Of a DNA stretch of 64,000 nucleotides, positions 10,410 to 19,001 are shown piece after piece. The DNA comes from Acinetobacter defluvii (lineage in GTDB: Bacteria > Pseudomonadota > Gammaproteobacteria > Pseudomonadales > Moraxellaceae): the NCBI RefSeq assembly GCF_001704615.3, contig NZ_CP029397.2, positions 3,286,001 to 3,350,000 on the forward strand. The letters are read 5' to 3'. Positions within the stretch are counted from its first letter, which is position 1. Each line of letters opens with the position of its first letter. The notes under the pieces were generated by a model. That model did no database searches, was not told where the DNA came from, and was given only the letters and a program-made list of their open reading frames with translations. The translations under genes were made by a program, and so were the position numbers.

Positions 10410-11518
10410 GACTTCGCTCCTGCTTGAAGATGAACTGCACGATTTTCACGATCGACTGGTTTGATCTTTTGTTTTTCACGTAATAAATGCACACCACCGA
10501 TCACCACCCAATCATTTGCATTCAAACCATTAAGAATCGGTACGCTGTCCCGTCCATATGCACCGAGTTGCACAGGTACTTTACGAATGGTTTGATTGTT
10601 ATTTACCACCCAAACATAAGGCTGATCATTATTTGCTGAAACACTGGATAAAGGTACGCTCAGGACATTGTCTACATTTTGGTTAAAAAATACGCGTGCA
10701 CTTTGCCCAAGTTGAATCATCGATTGACCTTCTTTGAGTGCCACTTTGACACTAAAAGTACGAGATTGATCTGCCGCAGGTGATATTTCACGGACATAGG
10801 CTGCAAATTTATCTTGCGGTTTTGACCATAAGGTCACCCATGCATCTTGTCCCACTTTGATTTGCCCAATCGCTTGCTCAGGGACACCAATCACCACATC
10901 ACGCTCACCATCAATTGCCAATTGATAAGCTGCTTGCCCTGCTGCAACCACTTGACCCACTTCAATATTACGCTGGGTAATCACCCCATTTTTATTGGCA
11001 AGTAATTGGTTATATTGGGTTTGATTAGCAGCCACTTGATAGTTGGCTTGTGCTTGTTTTAGTGTCGATGCAGCAGCGTCATATTGATTTTTGACTGCGT
11101 CATATTGCGAACGGCTGACCGCATTGCTGGGCAGAAGTTGTTGAAAACGTTTAAATTCATCGCCTGCGATTTTGACTGAAGATTGTGCATTTTCTAGTTG
11201 AGCTTTGGCTGAGTTGAGCTGTAATTGTGCGTCTTTCACATCCAGTCTAGCCAAAGTCTGCCCGACTTTCACCCGATCTCCAACATCAACATAGCGTTCT
11301 GTAATTTGCCCACCTACTCGAAACGCCAATGCGGTACTTTGGCGTGCTTGCACATCACCTGCATAACTTTTTAATTCTTCGTGCGAGGTGATTGGTTGAG
11401 TTACCATAACAAAAGGCACTTGTTCTGCTTCAGGTTCGGACTTTTGACATCCTAGCAAAACCACACTACAGATCACTATCATACTGATAATGTTTGATTT
11501 TAAAATACTCATACGCAA
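10406..11518 (-). CDS. RND efflux periplasmic adaptor (membrane fusion) lipoprotein
   Basis: This 370-residue HlyD/AcrA-family adaptor links the permease to an outer-membrane channel. The N-terminus is a lipoprotein signal with lipobox VVLLGC (Cys near residue 24). It is followed by the lipoyl half-motif (GRITERYVDVGDRV-like), a coiled-coil hairpin rich in Ala/Gln (about 95-175) and beta-barrel domains. It is the first gene of a two-gene operon with the permease at 7263, overlapping by 4 bp. A second in-frame Met two codons in is an equally good start. A divergent TetR gene and a 32-bp dyad lie upstream. Confidence 0.92.
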   Translation of the reverse strand: MRMSILKSNIISMIVICSVVLLGCQKSEPEAEQVPFVMVTQPITSHEELKSYAGDVQARQSTALAFRVGGQITERYVDVGDRVKVGQTLARLDVKDAQLQLNSAKAQLENAQSSVKIAGDEFKRFQQLLPSNAVSRSQYDAVKNQYDAAASTLKQAQANYQVAANQTQYNQLLANKNGVITQRNIEVGQVVAAGQAAYQLAIDGERDVVIGVPEQAIGQIKVGQDAWVTLWSKPQDKFAAYVREISPAADQSRTFSVKVALKEGQSMIQLGQSARVFFNQNVDNVLSVPLSSVSANNDQPYVWVVNNNQTIRKVPVQLGAYGRDSVPILNGLNANDWVVIGGVHLLREKQKIKPVDRENRAVHLQAGAKS

Positions 11519-11639
11519 GGCTCTTATTGAAACGTTTTTTTTCGGGCAGAATAGAGATGTGGCAAATGAATGTTTGATCTATCTCGTGATTGATCACATA
11601 GGAATAAACGTTCAATTACACACATAAAATGTTCACTTT

Positions 11640-11671
11640 TTAATTAATATACCGCAAGGTACACTAATTAA
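11640..11671. promoter_or_regulatory. Candidate TetR operator between regulator and efflux operon
   Basis: A perfect interrupted dyad reads TTAATTA-N3-TACC-GCAA-GGTA-N3-TAATTAA and is centred at 11655/11656. It lies in the 200-bp divergent intergenic region between the efflux operon and the TetR regulator, as expected for the operator of a local repressor. Confidence 0.6.
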
Positions 11672-11721
11672 AAATAACAACAAAAGTAAATGACCTATTT
11701 GACTTTTTTTTGGAAAATTTA

Positions 11722-12342
11722 GTGCAAGCACATGTTGGTCGTCCCAAGGACTTAGAAAAGCGAAAATTGATTTTAGAAGCAGCTAAAGCTTTGTTTCTAT
11801 TACATGGCTATCATGGCTCAAGCATGAACCAAATCGCCAAAGCTGCAGGTGTGACCAAACTGACGGTTTATAATCATTTTCAAGACAAAGAAAATTTATT
11901 TACCTGTGCTATTGAGCAAACCTGTGAAGAATCTATCAATGCCCGACCACTTTGTTTAAATGCACATAGCGATTTCAATGCTTGTTTTTACCAAGCCTGT
12001 GAATTGGCGATGAATATCATTTATTTACCTGAAGCGATTAAACTGGATCATTTATTGTTAGAACTTGCTGCTGAAAAAAATCCACTTGCTCTACAGTTTT
12101 ATAATGTCTCGCACCAGCGCATGTGCAATGTTTGGCAAGACTTTTTTCAACAAGCCACACGGTTTAAATTTCTTCGCCCTGATGCTATTGAGAAACAAAC
12201 TGACCTCATTCTGTCTTTGTTATTGGGCGTGCGTCATCATGAAGTTTTACTCGGTATTCGCCCCTCACCTGATCAACAAGAAAAACACCTGATCATTCAA
12301 GACAGTATAGATTTATTCCTTTTACGCTATAGCCCAGTGTAA
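11722..12342 (+). CDS. TetR/AcrR-family repressor of the adjacent RND pump
   Basis: This 206-residue regulator has an N-terminal helix-turn-helix (GYHGSSMNQIAKAAGVTKLT then VYNHFQDKENLF) and a helical ligand-binding domain. It is divergent from the RND operon and very likely represses it and itself through the dyad at 11640-11671. I chose the GTG at 11722, which has GGA about 7 nt upstream; a TTG at 11710 would add four residues but has no ribosome-binding site. The inducer is unknown. Confidence 0.85.
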   Translation: MQAHVGRPKDLEKRKLILEAAKALFLLHGYHGSSMNQIAKAAGVTKLTVYNHFQDKENLFTCAIEQTCEESINARPLCLNAHSDFNACFYQACELAMNIIYLPEAIKLDHLLLELAAEKNPLALQFYNVSHQRMCNVWQDFFQQATRFKFLRPDAIEKQTDLILSLLLGVRHHEVLLGIRPSPDQQEKHLIIQDSIDLFLLRYSPV

Positions 12343-12507
12343 AGGTATTGTATTTCTAAATAATACATCTGGTTTTTTACGGCATACTGTTGTTAACGAT
12401 ATAAATCGCTGTGGAAATAGCCGACTACTTTTCTACTTTTGTAGGGGTGTACTTGGAATGTCAACATAGCACGTTATAGTCATAAGGATAAGAACTGGAG
12501 AATAGCA

Positions 12508-15198
12508 ATGATTCAACAAATTAATGCTCCACTGCGTGAGGATGTACGTTTACTCGGCAATCTTTTAGGGGAAACTTTAAAGGAGCAAGCGGGACAAGAT
12601 TTGTTTAATCAAATTGAACAAATTCGTGCCTTAGCCAAAGGCGCACGTGATGGTCAAATTGAAGCAGAAAAACAACTCGAACAATTATTTCTTCACCTCA
12701 AAGATGATGAAATTTTGCCACTAACCCGTGCATTTTCACATTTCTTAAACTTTTCTAATATCGCTGAACAATACCATGTGGTACGCAGCCGCCGCCAAAG
12801 CGAGTTTGATGAAAATGAACCCTCTCCAAACGTCCTTGTACCACTGTTTGAACAATTTAAAAATAAAAACATCAGTGCTGCACAACTGTATCAACAAGTT
12901 TGTGAACTACGCATCGAATTAGTACTTACGGCGCATCCAACTGAAGTCAGTCGCCGTACCTTGATTCAAAAATATGATGGCATGAATGACTGCCTGTCTA
13001 AATTTGACCAACAAAAACTCACGCCGAAACAACGTGCAGAAGTGCTAGCAGACTTAAAACAATTAATCTGTTCCGCATGGCAAACCGATGAAATCCGTCA
13101 ACATCGTCCGACCCCAGTGGATGAAGCAAAATGGGGCTTCACCACCATTGAGCAAACTTTGTGGAATGCTGTACCCAAATTCATCCGTGAACTTGATGAT
13201 TTGGTACAGGAAAATTGTGACAAAGCCTTGCCTTTGGACATTTCCCCGATTCGCTTTGCTTCATGGATGGGTGGTGACCGTGATGGTAATCCAAACGTCA
13301 CCCATAATATTACCCAAGAAGTGTTGTGGCTCTCTCGTTGGAAAGCCACCGACTTATATGTACGTGATATTGAAGATTTACGTTGGGAATTGTCCATCGC
13401 AGCCTGTTCAGATGAACTGAAACAAGCATTGGGTGGTGAACATCCTGAGCCGTATCGTGAATATTTACGTGCCACCCGCACACGCTTAAAAGCCACGCGT
13501 CAATGGTTGGCAAGCAAACTGCAAGGACAACATTCAGATGTAGATCGCAGTCTGATCATTCGCCATAAAGATGAATTATTACAACCGCTACTGCTCTGCT
13601 ACCGTTCCTTGATCGACAGTAATTTACCTGAAATTGCCAATGGTAAATTGCTCGACTTTATCTACCGTGTGAATTGTTTCGGCATTGAACTGCTCAAACT
13701 GGATATTCGTCAAGAATCAGGTCGTCATCGCCAAGCGATTTCAGCGATTACTGAATATTTAGGATTGGGTAATTTTGAAACGTGGACAGAACAAGCCCGT
13801 CAAAATTTTTTATTACAAGAGTTACAAAGTAAGCGTCCACTATTGCCAAAACATTTAAATGAACCTGCGGATAGCTTGATCGAACATCCTGATGTGCAAG
13901 AAGTGTTTGCGACCATGCGTACTTTGGCAGAACAGCCCAAAGAAAGCTTAGGTGCATACATCATTTCAATGGCGGAATATCCAAGTGATGTGTTGGCAGT
14001 GCTTTTATTGCAAAAAGAAGCAGGCATCGAACATCCATTACGTGTCGTGCCATTGTTTGAAACCTTGAAAGATTTGGACAGTGCAGCAAGTACCATGAGT
14101 ACTTTGTTCAATATGCATTGGTACAAACAGCATATTCAAGGTAAACATGAAGTCATGATCGGTTATTCGGACTCCGCCAAAGATGCAGGCTTTATGTCAG
14201 CCAATTGGGCGCAGTATCGTGCACAGGAAGAGCTTACCGCAGTGGCACAACAACACGGCGTACAATTGACCTTGTTCCATGGTCGTGGTGGCTCAATCAG
14301 TCGTGGTGGTGCGCCAACACAGCAAGCATTATTCTCACAACCGCCAGGGTCGATTTCAGGAGCGATTCGTGTCACTGAACAAGGTGAAATGATTCGCTTT
14401 AAATTTGGTTTGGAAGAAATTGCCTTACAGAATTTGGAAATTTACGCTGCTGCAACCCTTGAGGCAACCTTACTCCCACCGCCTGTACCCAAACAAGCGT
14501 GGCGTGATTTGATGCATACCATGACCGATTTATCGGTACAAGTTTATCGTCAAACCGTGCGTGAAAATCCACATTTTGTAAAATATCTCCGTACTGTCAC
14601 ACCTGAACTTGAACTGCAAATGTTACCGCTTGGCTCACGTCCTGCGAAACGTAAAGTCAGTGGTGGAATCGAATCTTTACGTGCAATTCCGTGGGTCTTT
14701 GCATGGACACAAATCCGTTTAATGCTGCCTGCATGGCTCGGTACAGGTGCTGCAATTAACCAAGTGATTGATCAAGGACATAAAAATCTGTTGGATGAAA
14801 TGTTGGCAGAATGGCCCTATTTCCAAACCTTGATTGACATGTTGGAAATGGTACTGTCAAAAGCCGATTCCAATATTGCGTTGTACTATGAATCGCATCT
14901 GACTGATGACGAAGACCTAAAAGTTTTAGGGGCTGAACTACGTCAACGCTTACATGATGCAGTACAAACATTATTGGCAATGAAAGGTGAATCGAAGCTG
15001 TTAAGCTCCAATGATGTACTTGATCAAGCCATGAAAGTACGTAAACCATATTTATTGCCACTACATTTATTGCAAGCGGAACTGATGAAACGCCGCCGTG
15101 CATATTTGGTGGAAAAGCAAGCAGAACACACCCCTGTTGATCATGCTTTGATGGTGAGTATTGCAGGGATTGCCGCAGGCTTACGTAATACTGGTTGA
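12508..15198 (+). CDS. ppc: Phosphoenolpyruvate carboxylase
   Basis: The enzyme carboxylates phosphoenolpyruvate to oxaloacetate to replenish the TCA cycle. The 896-residue length is typical. Diagnostic sites are LTAHPTEVSRRT with the active-site His (about residue 143), FRLASW-like FASWMGGDRDGNPNV, GYSDSAKDAGF, FHGRGGSISRGG and the terminal RNTG motif that takes part in inhibitor binding. It is monocistronic, with a GGAG-type ribosome-binding site and an intrinsic terminator immediately downstream. Confidence 0.98.
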   Translation: MIQQINAPLREDVRLLGNLLGETLKEQAGQDLFNQIEQIRALAKGARDGQIEAEKQLEQLFLHLKDDEILPLTRAFSHFLNFSNIAEQYHVVRSRRQSEFDENEPSPNVLVPLFEQFKNKNISAAQLYQQVCELRIELVLTAHPTEVSRRTLIQKYDGMNDCLSKFDQQKLTPKQRAEVLADLKQLICSAWQTDEIRQHRPTPVDEAKWGFTTIEQTLWNAVPKFIRELDDLVQENCDKALPLDISPIRFASWMGGDRDGNPNVTHNITQEVLWLSRWKATDLYVRDIEDLRWELSIAACSDELKQALGGEHPEPYREYLRATRTRLKATRQWLASKLQGQHSDVDRSLIIRHKDELLQPLLLCYRSLIDSNLPEIANGKLLDFIYRVNCFGIELLKLDIRQESGRHRQAISAITEYLGLGNFETWTEQARQNFLLQELQSKRPLLPKHLNEPADSLIEHPDVQEVFATMRTLAEQPKESLGAYIISMAEYPSDVLAVLLLQKEAGIEHPLRVVPLFETLKDLDSAASTMSTLFNMHWYKQHIQGKHEVMIGYSDSAKDAGFMSANWAQYRAQEELTAVAQQHGVQLTLFHGRGGSISRGGAPTQQALFSQPPGSISGAIRVTEQGEMIRFKFGLEEIALQNLEIYAAATLEATLLPPPVPKQAWRDLMHTMTDLSVQVYRQTVRENPHFVKYLRTVTPELELQMLPLGSRPAKRKVSGGIESLRAIPWVFAWTQIRLMLPAWLGTGAAINQVIDQGHKNLLDEMLAEWPYFQTLIDMLEMVLSKADSNIALYYESHLTDDEDLKVLGAELRQRLHDAVQTLLAMKGESKLLSSNDVLDQAMKVRKPYLLPLHLLQAELMKRRRAYLVEKQAEHTPVDHALMVSIAGIAAGLRNTG

Positions 15199-15218
15199 GT
15201 CCTTTAAGTAGTTTATTG

Positions 15219-15246
15219 AAGGAGATGTCAACATCTCCTTTTTTAT
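15219..15246 (+). terminator. Intrinsic terminator of ppc
   Basis: AAGGAGATGT / ACATCTCCTT forms a 10-bp stem with a CA loop, followed by TTTTAT. It lies 20 bp after the ppc stop. Confidence 0.85.
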
Positions 15247-15363
15247 ATTTTTCATTATCTTATATAATTTTTAAAGTATAATTTTTTAGAGTTTTGCTAT
15301 AAAAAATAAGATTTTTAGATTAAGCTAAAAATTAATCACGTATTTTTTAAGGATGTGCCTTGC

Positions 15364-16538
15364 ATGTCTGTGTTTTACTTATTCAACACTTGGTGTAAGA
15401 AAAAATCTGGACAACTCTTTCAGAATTATATTCATTTGCTAGAGTTGAATAATATTGAAAAATCACGTGTGGTTACGGGTTTACTGTTTTTTTTCCATTT
15501 GTTTTTCCTTCTTTCATTACTTCCAAATTTACAGCATCCTTTTTTAAATGCAGCTGCTCTTCCTTGGGCTGTGGGTTTGCTGTTGGTCTATATGGGAAGT
15601 GCAGCCTTACTCTATTTCATAAGTTTTTTATTCCGTCTACAGAAAAAACTAACCGATATTTTCCCATTATATGCTTAGCTTTATATAGCAGTTCATTGAT
15701 GAGTATCGGTGCATTTACAGGGATGATGACCAGTATTACAGGTGTATTTACCATCGGTTCAATTTTAACAGGACTATTAATTTTTGAACGACATGCCATT
15801 TTCTTGGGATCTATCCCGTGTTTAATCGTTTTTTATGCCATCAGTCTACTCAATATTTTTCAGATTTTACCTTATGCCTTAATTTTTCATCCTTATACGA
15901 TGGTTACCGAACAGTCCCAGAACTTTATGATTATATTAAATTTAATCATCAGTACAGTTGTTGGCGTTACTATTATTCGAGTCTTTTATGCTTTTTTAAA
16001 TCGTTGGAAAGCACGTGAACAAAAACAACGTGTATTAATGTCTTTAGACCCTCTCACACAAATTTTAAATCGCCGTGGTTTAAGTGATCATTATGAAAGT
16101 CTTCAACAACATGCCGAAATACAGAATCATCCTCTTTGTGTTGCGCTTTTAGATATAGATTATTTTAAAAAAGTGAATGATCAATATGGGCATGATGCAG
16201 GTGATCAAGTTCTGCAAAAAATTGCTCAGATTTTAAAGTTAAATTTAAGAGAATATGATCATATTGGGCGCTTTGGCGGTGAAGAGTTTATGATTATTTT
16301 TACCAATACATCGAGTAATATGGCATTTTCCATTTTAGAACGTTGTCGTAAGTCTATTGAACATCATGAACTGGCTTATCAGGGGCAAATTATTCGTTTT
16401 ACTGCAAGTTTTGGTTTAAGTTGCTCTGAATTATATGGTTATGATCAACAAACTTTATTACAAAAAACAGACCTCGCCTTGTATGAAGCAAAAAAATCCG
16501 GACGAAACTGTATCCGTATGGCGAAGGAAATAACTTAA
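15364..16538 (+). pseudogene. Membrane diguanylate cyclase (GGDEF), interrupted by a frameshift
   Basis: The N-terminal part (15364-15678, phase 1) encodes two hydrophobic segments and stops at a TAG at 15676. The remainder continues in another phase up to 16538 with more transmembrane segments and a complete GGDEF domain: DPLTQILNRRG, DIDYFKKVNDQYGHDAGD and the active-site GRFGGEEF. The two parts together would make a protein of about 390 residues with an N-terminal membrane sensor and a c-di-GMP synthase output. The phase change lies between about 15640 and 15680, near a run of six A, and corresponds to one missing base. It could be a real inactivation or a sequencing error. The internal ATG at 15564 is in the wrong phase for the N-terminus and is not a convincing start. 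AAGGA precedes the ATG at 15364. Confidence 0.7.
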
Positions 16539-16780
16539 ACAGCCCTCTCTAAAGGATGCTTTTTATACTGATGATTTTTCCAATGAAATTTATCATCTTA
16601 AAATAATCTTTTAAAATTTATACTTTAAATTCTTTTTACTTAATGGTTTCTATTTTTTACCAAACGGTATATTTTTAAATATTTATGAGCAAATCCAAAT
16701 CTTTAGTTTGACTAAAAATATTAAAACTCCGAAGCAGAAAGAGTATGATGTGCACAATTTGATTTTTGAGCGCTCATTTT

Positions 16781-18085
16781 ATGTCCAATTGGTTTCCCAA
16801 ATGGCGTCCTTATACTGGCAGCATTGATGCTCGTCCTGTCGGCACCAATGAATATTTGCCACCTGCCCAAAGTGTTGTCTTAGGTATTCAACATGCGTTT
16901 GCCATGTTTGGTGCAACCGTACTTGCACCTTTTTTAATGGGCTTTGATCCGAATCTTGCGATTTTAATGTCAGGGATTTGTACCATCTTGTTCTTTATCA
17001 TGACGGGTGGACGAGTTCCAAGTTATTTAGGCTCTAGCTTTGCTTTTATCGGTGTTGTCATCGCAGCAACAGGTTATGCAGCATCAGGTACTGGTGCACC
17101 CAATGTAAATATTGCACATGCTGCGGGTGGAATCATGGCATGTGGTATTTTATATGCGATTTTCGGCTTTATTGTCATGGCAACAGGCACCAAATGGATC
17201 GAAAAACTCATGCCACCAGTAGTCACAGGTGCAGTGGTCATGATTATCGGTTTAAATCTGGCACCCGTCACTGTGAAAGGCGTTGCAGGCAATAACTTTA
17301 ATATGTGGATGGCTTTGGTGACTGTGCTGTGCATGGGTTCAATCGCAGTATTTACCAAAGGTTTATTACAACGTCTATTGCTTTTGGTGGGTTTATTATC
17401 TGCATATTTGATCTATTTTATCGTTGCCAATGTCATGGGCAATGGTACGCCGATTAACTTTACACCGATTCAACAAGCGGCTTGGTTTGGTATGCCAACC
17501 TTCCATTCGCCAGTTTTTGATGTCAATGCGATGTTGATTATTGCACCGATTGCTTTAATTCTCGTTGCTGAAAACTTAGGGCATATCAAAGCTGTAAGCG
17601 CAATGACAGGTGAAAATCTTGATCCACATATTGGTAAAGCTTTCGTTGCTGATGGTATTGCAACCACGCTTTCTGGGGGTGTTGGTGCACCAGGGATGAC
17701 AACCTATGGTGAAAATATTGGTGTGATGGCAGTCACCCGTGTGTACTCAACCATTGTTTTCGTGATCGCAGGTATTTTTGCCATTTTCTTAGGTTTTTCT
17801 CCGAAGTTTGGAGCGATTATTCATACCATTCCAACGGCAATTTTGACTGGTGCTTCAATTGTGGTCTTTGGTTTAATTACCATTGCGGGTGCGAAAATCT
17901 GGATCGAAAACAAAGTTGATTTTTCTAAAAATAAAAACTTGATGGTTGCTGCTGTAACGATCATTTTAGGTACTGGTGACTTTGCCCTTCAGTTTGGTGA
18001 TTTTAATTTAGGTGGGATTGGTACTGCTACTTTTGCTGCATTGATCTTGAACTGGTTCTTTAGTTTAAAAGATAAATCAGAATAA
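16781..18085 (+). CDS. rutG: NCS2 uracil/pyrimidine permease, RutG/UraA-like
   Basis: This 434-residue inner-membrane proton symporter imports uracil or related pyrimidines. It strongly resembles E. coli RutG, including QHAFAMFGATVLAPFLMGFDPN, MTGGRVPSYLGSSFAFIGVVIA, LMPPVVTGAVVMIIGLNLAP and the substrate-site segment LVAENLGHIKAV. I chose the ATG at 16781 (MSNWFPKWRP); an upstream TTG at 16766 has no ribosome-binding site. No rutA-F genes are nearby, so it may serve simple uracil salvage. A strong terminator follows. Confidence 0.9.
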   Translation: MSNWFPKWRPYTGSIDARPVGTNEYLPPAQSVVLGIQHAFAMFGATVLAPFLMGFDPNLAILMSGICTILFFIMTGGRVPSYLGSSFAFIGVVIAATGYAASGTGAPNVNIAHAAGGIMACGILYAIFGFIVMATGTKWIEKLMPPVVTGAVVMIIGLNLAPVTVKGVAGNNFNMWMALVTVLCMGSIAVFTKGLLQRLLLLVGLLSAYLIYFIVANVMGNGTPINFTPIQQAAWFGMPTFHSPVFDVNAMLIIAPIALILVAENLGHIKAVSAMTGENLDPHIGKAFVADGIATTLSGGVGAPGMTTYGENIGVMAVTRVYSTIVFVIAGIFAIFLGFSPKFGAIIHTIPTAILTGASIVVFGLITIAGAKIWIENKVDFSKNKNLMVAAVTIILGTGDFALQFGDFNLGGIGTATFAALILNWFFSLKDKSE

Positions 18086-18104
18086 TAAATTAAGTCTATT
18101 TTTG

Positions 18105-18127
18105 AGCAGTCGAAAGACTGCTTTTTT
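18105..18127 (+). terminator. Intrinsic terminator after the permease gene
   Basis: AGCAGTC-GAAA-GACTGCT is a stem with a GNRA loop, followed by TTTTTTA. It lies between convergent genes. Confidence 0.9.
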
Positions 18128-18338
18128 ATTTTAAATGAATATAAATCCAAGCATAAATCTCTCTCAATCGATCAAGCGAAATCGTATTCACATCGTTTGG
18201 ATTTTCTAATTCTTCAAGCAGATATTGAAACATTAACGTGTGTTCAGGATAGTTTTGCATCGCCTGTGCCAATGTCTCATTTAAATTTAGTGGCCAAGTT
18301 TCTATTTCACTCCACGTCAAAGGAACTAAGCGAATCAT
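18126..18338 (-). CDS. Small hypothetical protein downstream of a nucleotidyltransferase gene
   Basis: I do not recognise this 70-residue protein. It is acidic and probably helical (ETLAQAMQNYPEHTLMFQYLLEELENPND). It starts 8 bp after the stop of the nucleotidyltransferase at 18347 on the same strand, so the two are co-transcribed. The compact pairing suggests a functional partner, but it does not look like the HEPN proteins of known MNT/HEPN pairs. Confidence 0.6.
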   Translation of the reverse strand: MIRLVPLTWSEIETWPLNLNETLAQAMQNYPEHTLMFQYLLEELENPNDVNTISLDRLREIYAWIYIHLK

Positions 18339-18346
18339 CCTCTTAA

Positions 18347-18853
18347 TTAATGATTTTTTAAATTAATACGTTCTTGTAAAGTTTGATCATGTATCTCAAG
18401 CGCATTGAAATCACCTTGTATATCCTGATCATACCCTTGGTTAATTGCCTGAACCACATTACGATCAATTTGAATATCCTTAAGATGTATTGATAAGTCT
18501 TCGCCATCAATAAAATGACAAAAGAATTTAATCCATGCTCCCCAACGCTTCTGATTTTTTGGGTCTAAAACATCGTCTAAAAAACCAATGTCTACATCAA
18601 TCTTAGAAAACATTGGAGATAAACTCATAATATATGACTGAATATCTGATATTTTCATTTCTAAATCATCGGCTTGATAATGAAAGACCACACATAAATT
18701 GAGATCAGATGTTCCAACAACCGCTGTACCTTGAGCCACACTTCCGTATACATATAGGCTATGAAGTTCTATCGGAAATTTAGTCCGAAAAATGTGGATG
18801 ACTTGATTTAAAATTGTTGAAAAGGCAGATTTAATGACTATCGAGTTGGCCAT
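18347..18853 (-). CDS. Nucleotidyltransferase-domain protein
   Basis: The 168-residue protein carries a polymerase-beta-type nucleotidyltransferase core: LYVYGSVAQGTAVVGTSDLNL (about residues 33-53), matching GSxxxGxxxxxSDxD with Asn in place of the second Asp. A DVDIGFLDD strand (about 103-111) could supply the third carboxylate. Such domains occur in aminoglycoside adenylyltransferases and in toxin-antitoxin-type minimal nucleotidyltransferases; this one is larger than minimal ones and lacks an obvious resistance-enzyme C-terminal domain. The substituted metal ligand makes activity uncertain. Confidence 0.7.
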   Translation of the reverse strand: MANSIVIKSAFSTILNQVIHIFRTKFPIELHSLYVYGSVAQGTAVVGTSDLNLCVVFHYQADDLEMKISDIQSYIMSLSPMFSKIDVDIGFLDDVLDPKNQKRWGAWIKFFCHFIDGEDLSIHLKDIQIDRNVVQAINQGYDQDIQGDFNALEIHDQTLQERINLKNH

Positions 18854-18914
18854 ATAGGCTTAGAAATGAAAATTTATCAGAATATGATTTATAGCAAATT
18901 CTGTACACTTAAAG

Positions 18915-18947
18915 CAAAGCCACAGGACTTCATTCAGTGTGGCTTTG
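18915..18947 (-). terminator. Stem-loop downstream of the TDT transporter gene
   Basis: CAAAGCCACA / TGTGGCTTTG forms a 10-bp stem about 55 bp beyond the stop codon at 19002. Confidence 0.6.
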
Positions 18948-19001
18948 TTCAACAGCTATAAGCTCATGCATGACTAGATTTATATTTACTGTTCACGTAA
19001 T

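Noticed and set aside
15636..15660. Programmed -1 ribosomal frameshift at the A-run of the GGDEF gene.
   Set aside because: The run of six A is read as AAA AAA in the zero frame, with G before it, so it does not form the X-XXY-YYZ heptamer needed.
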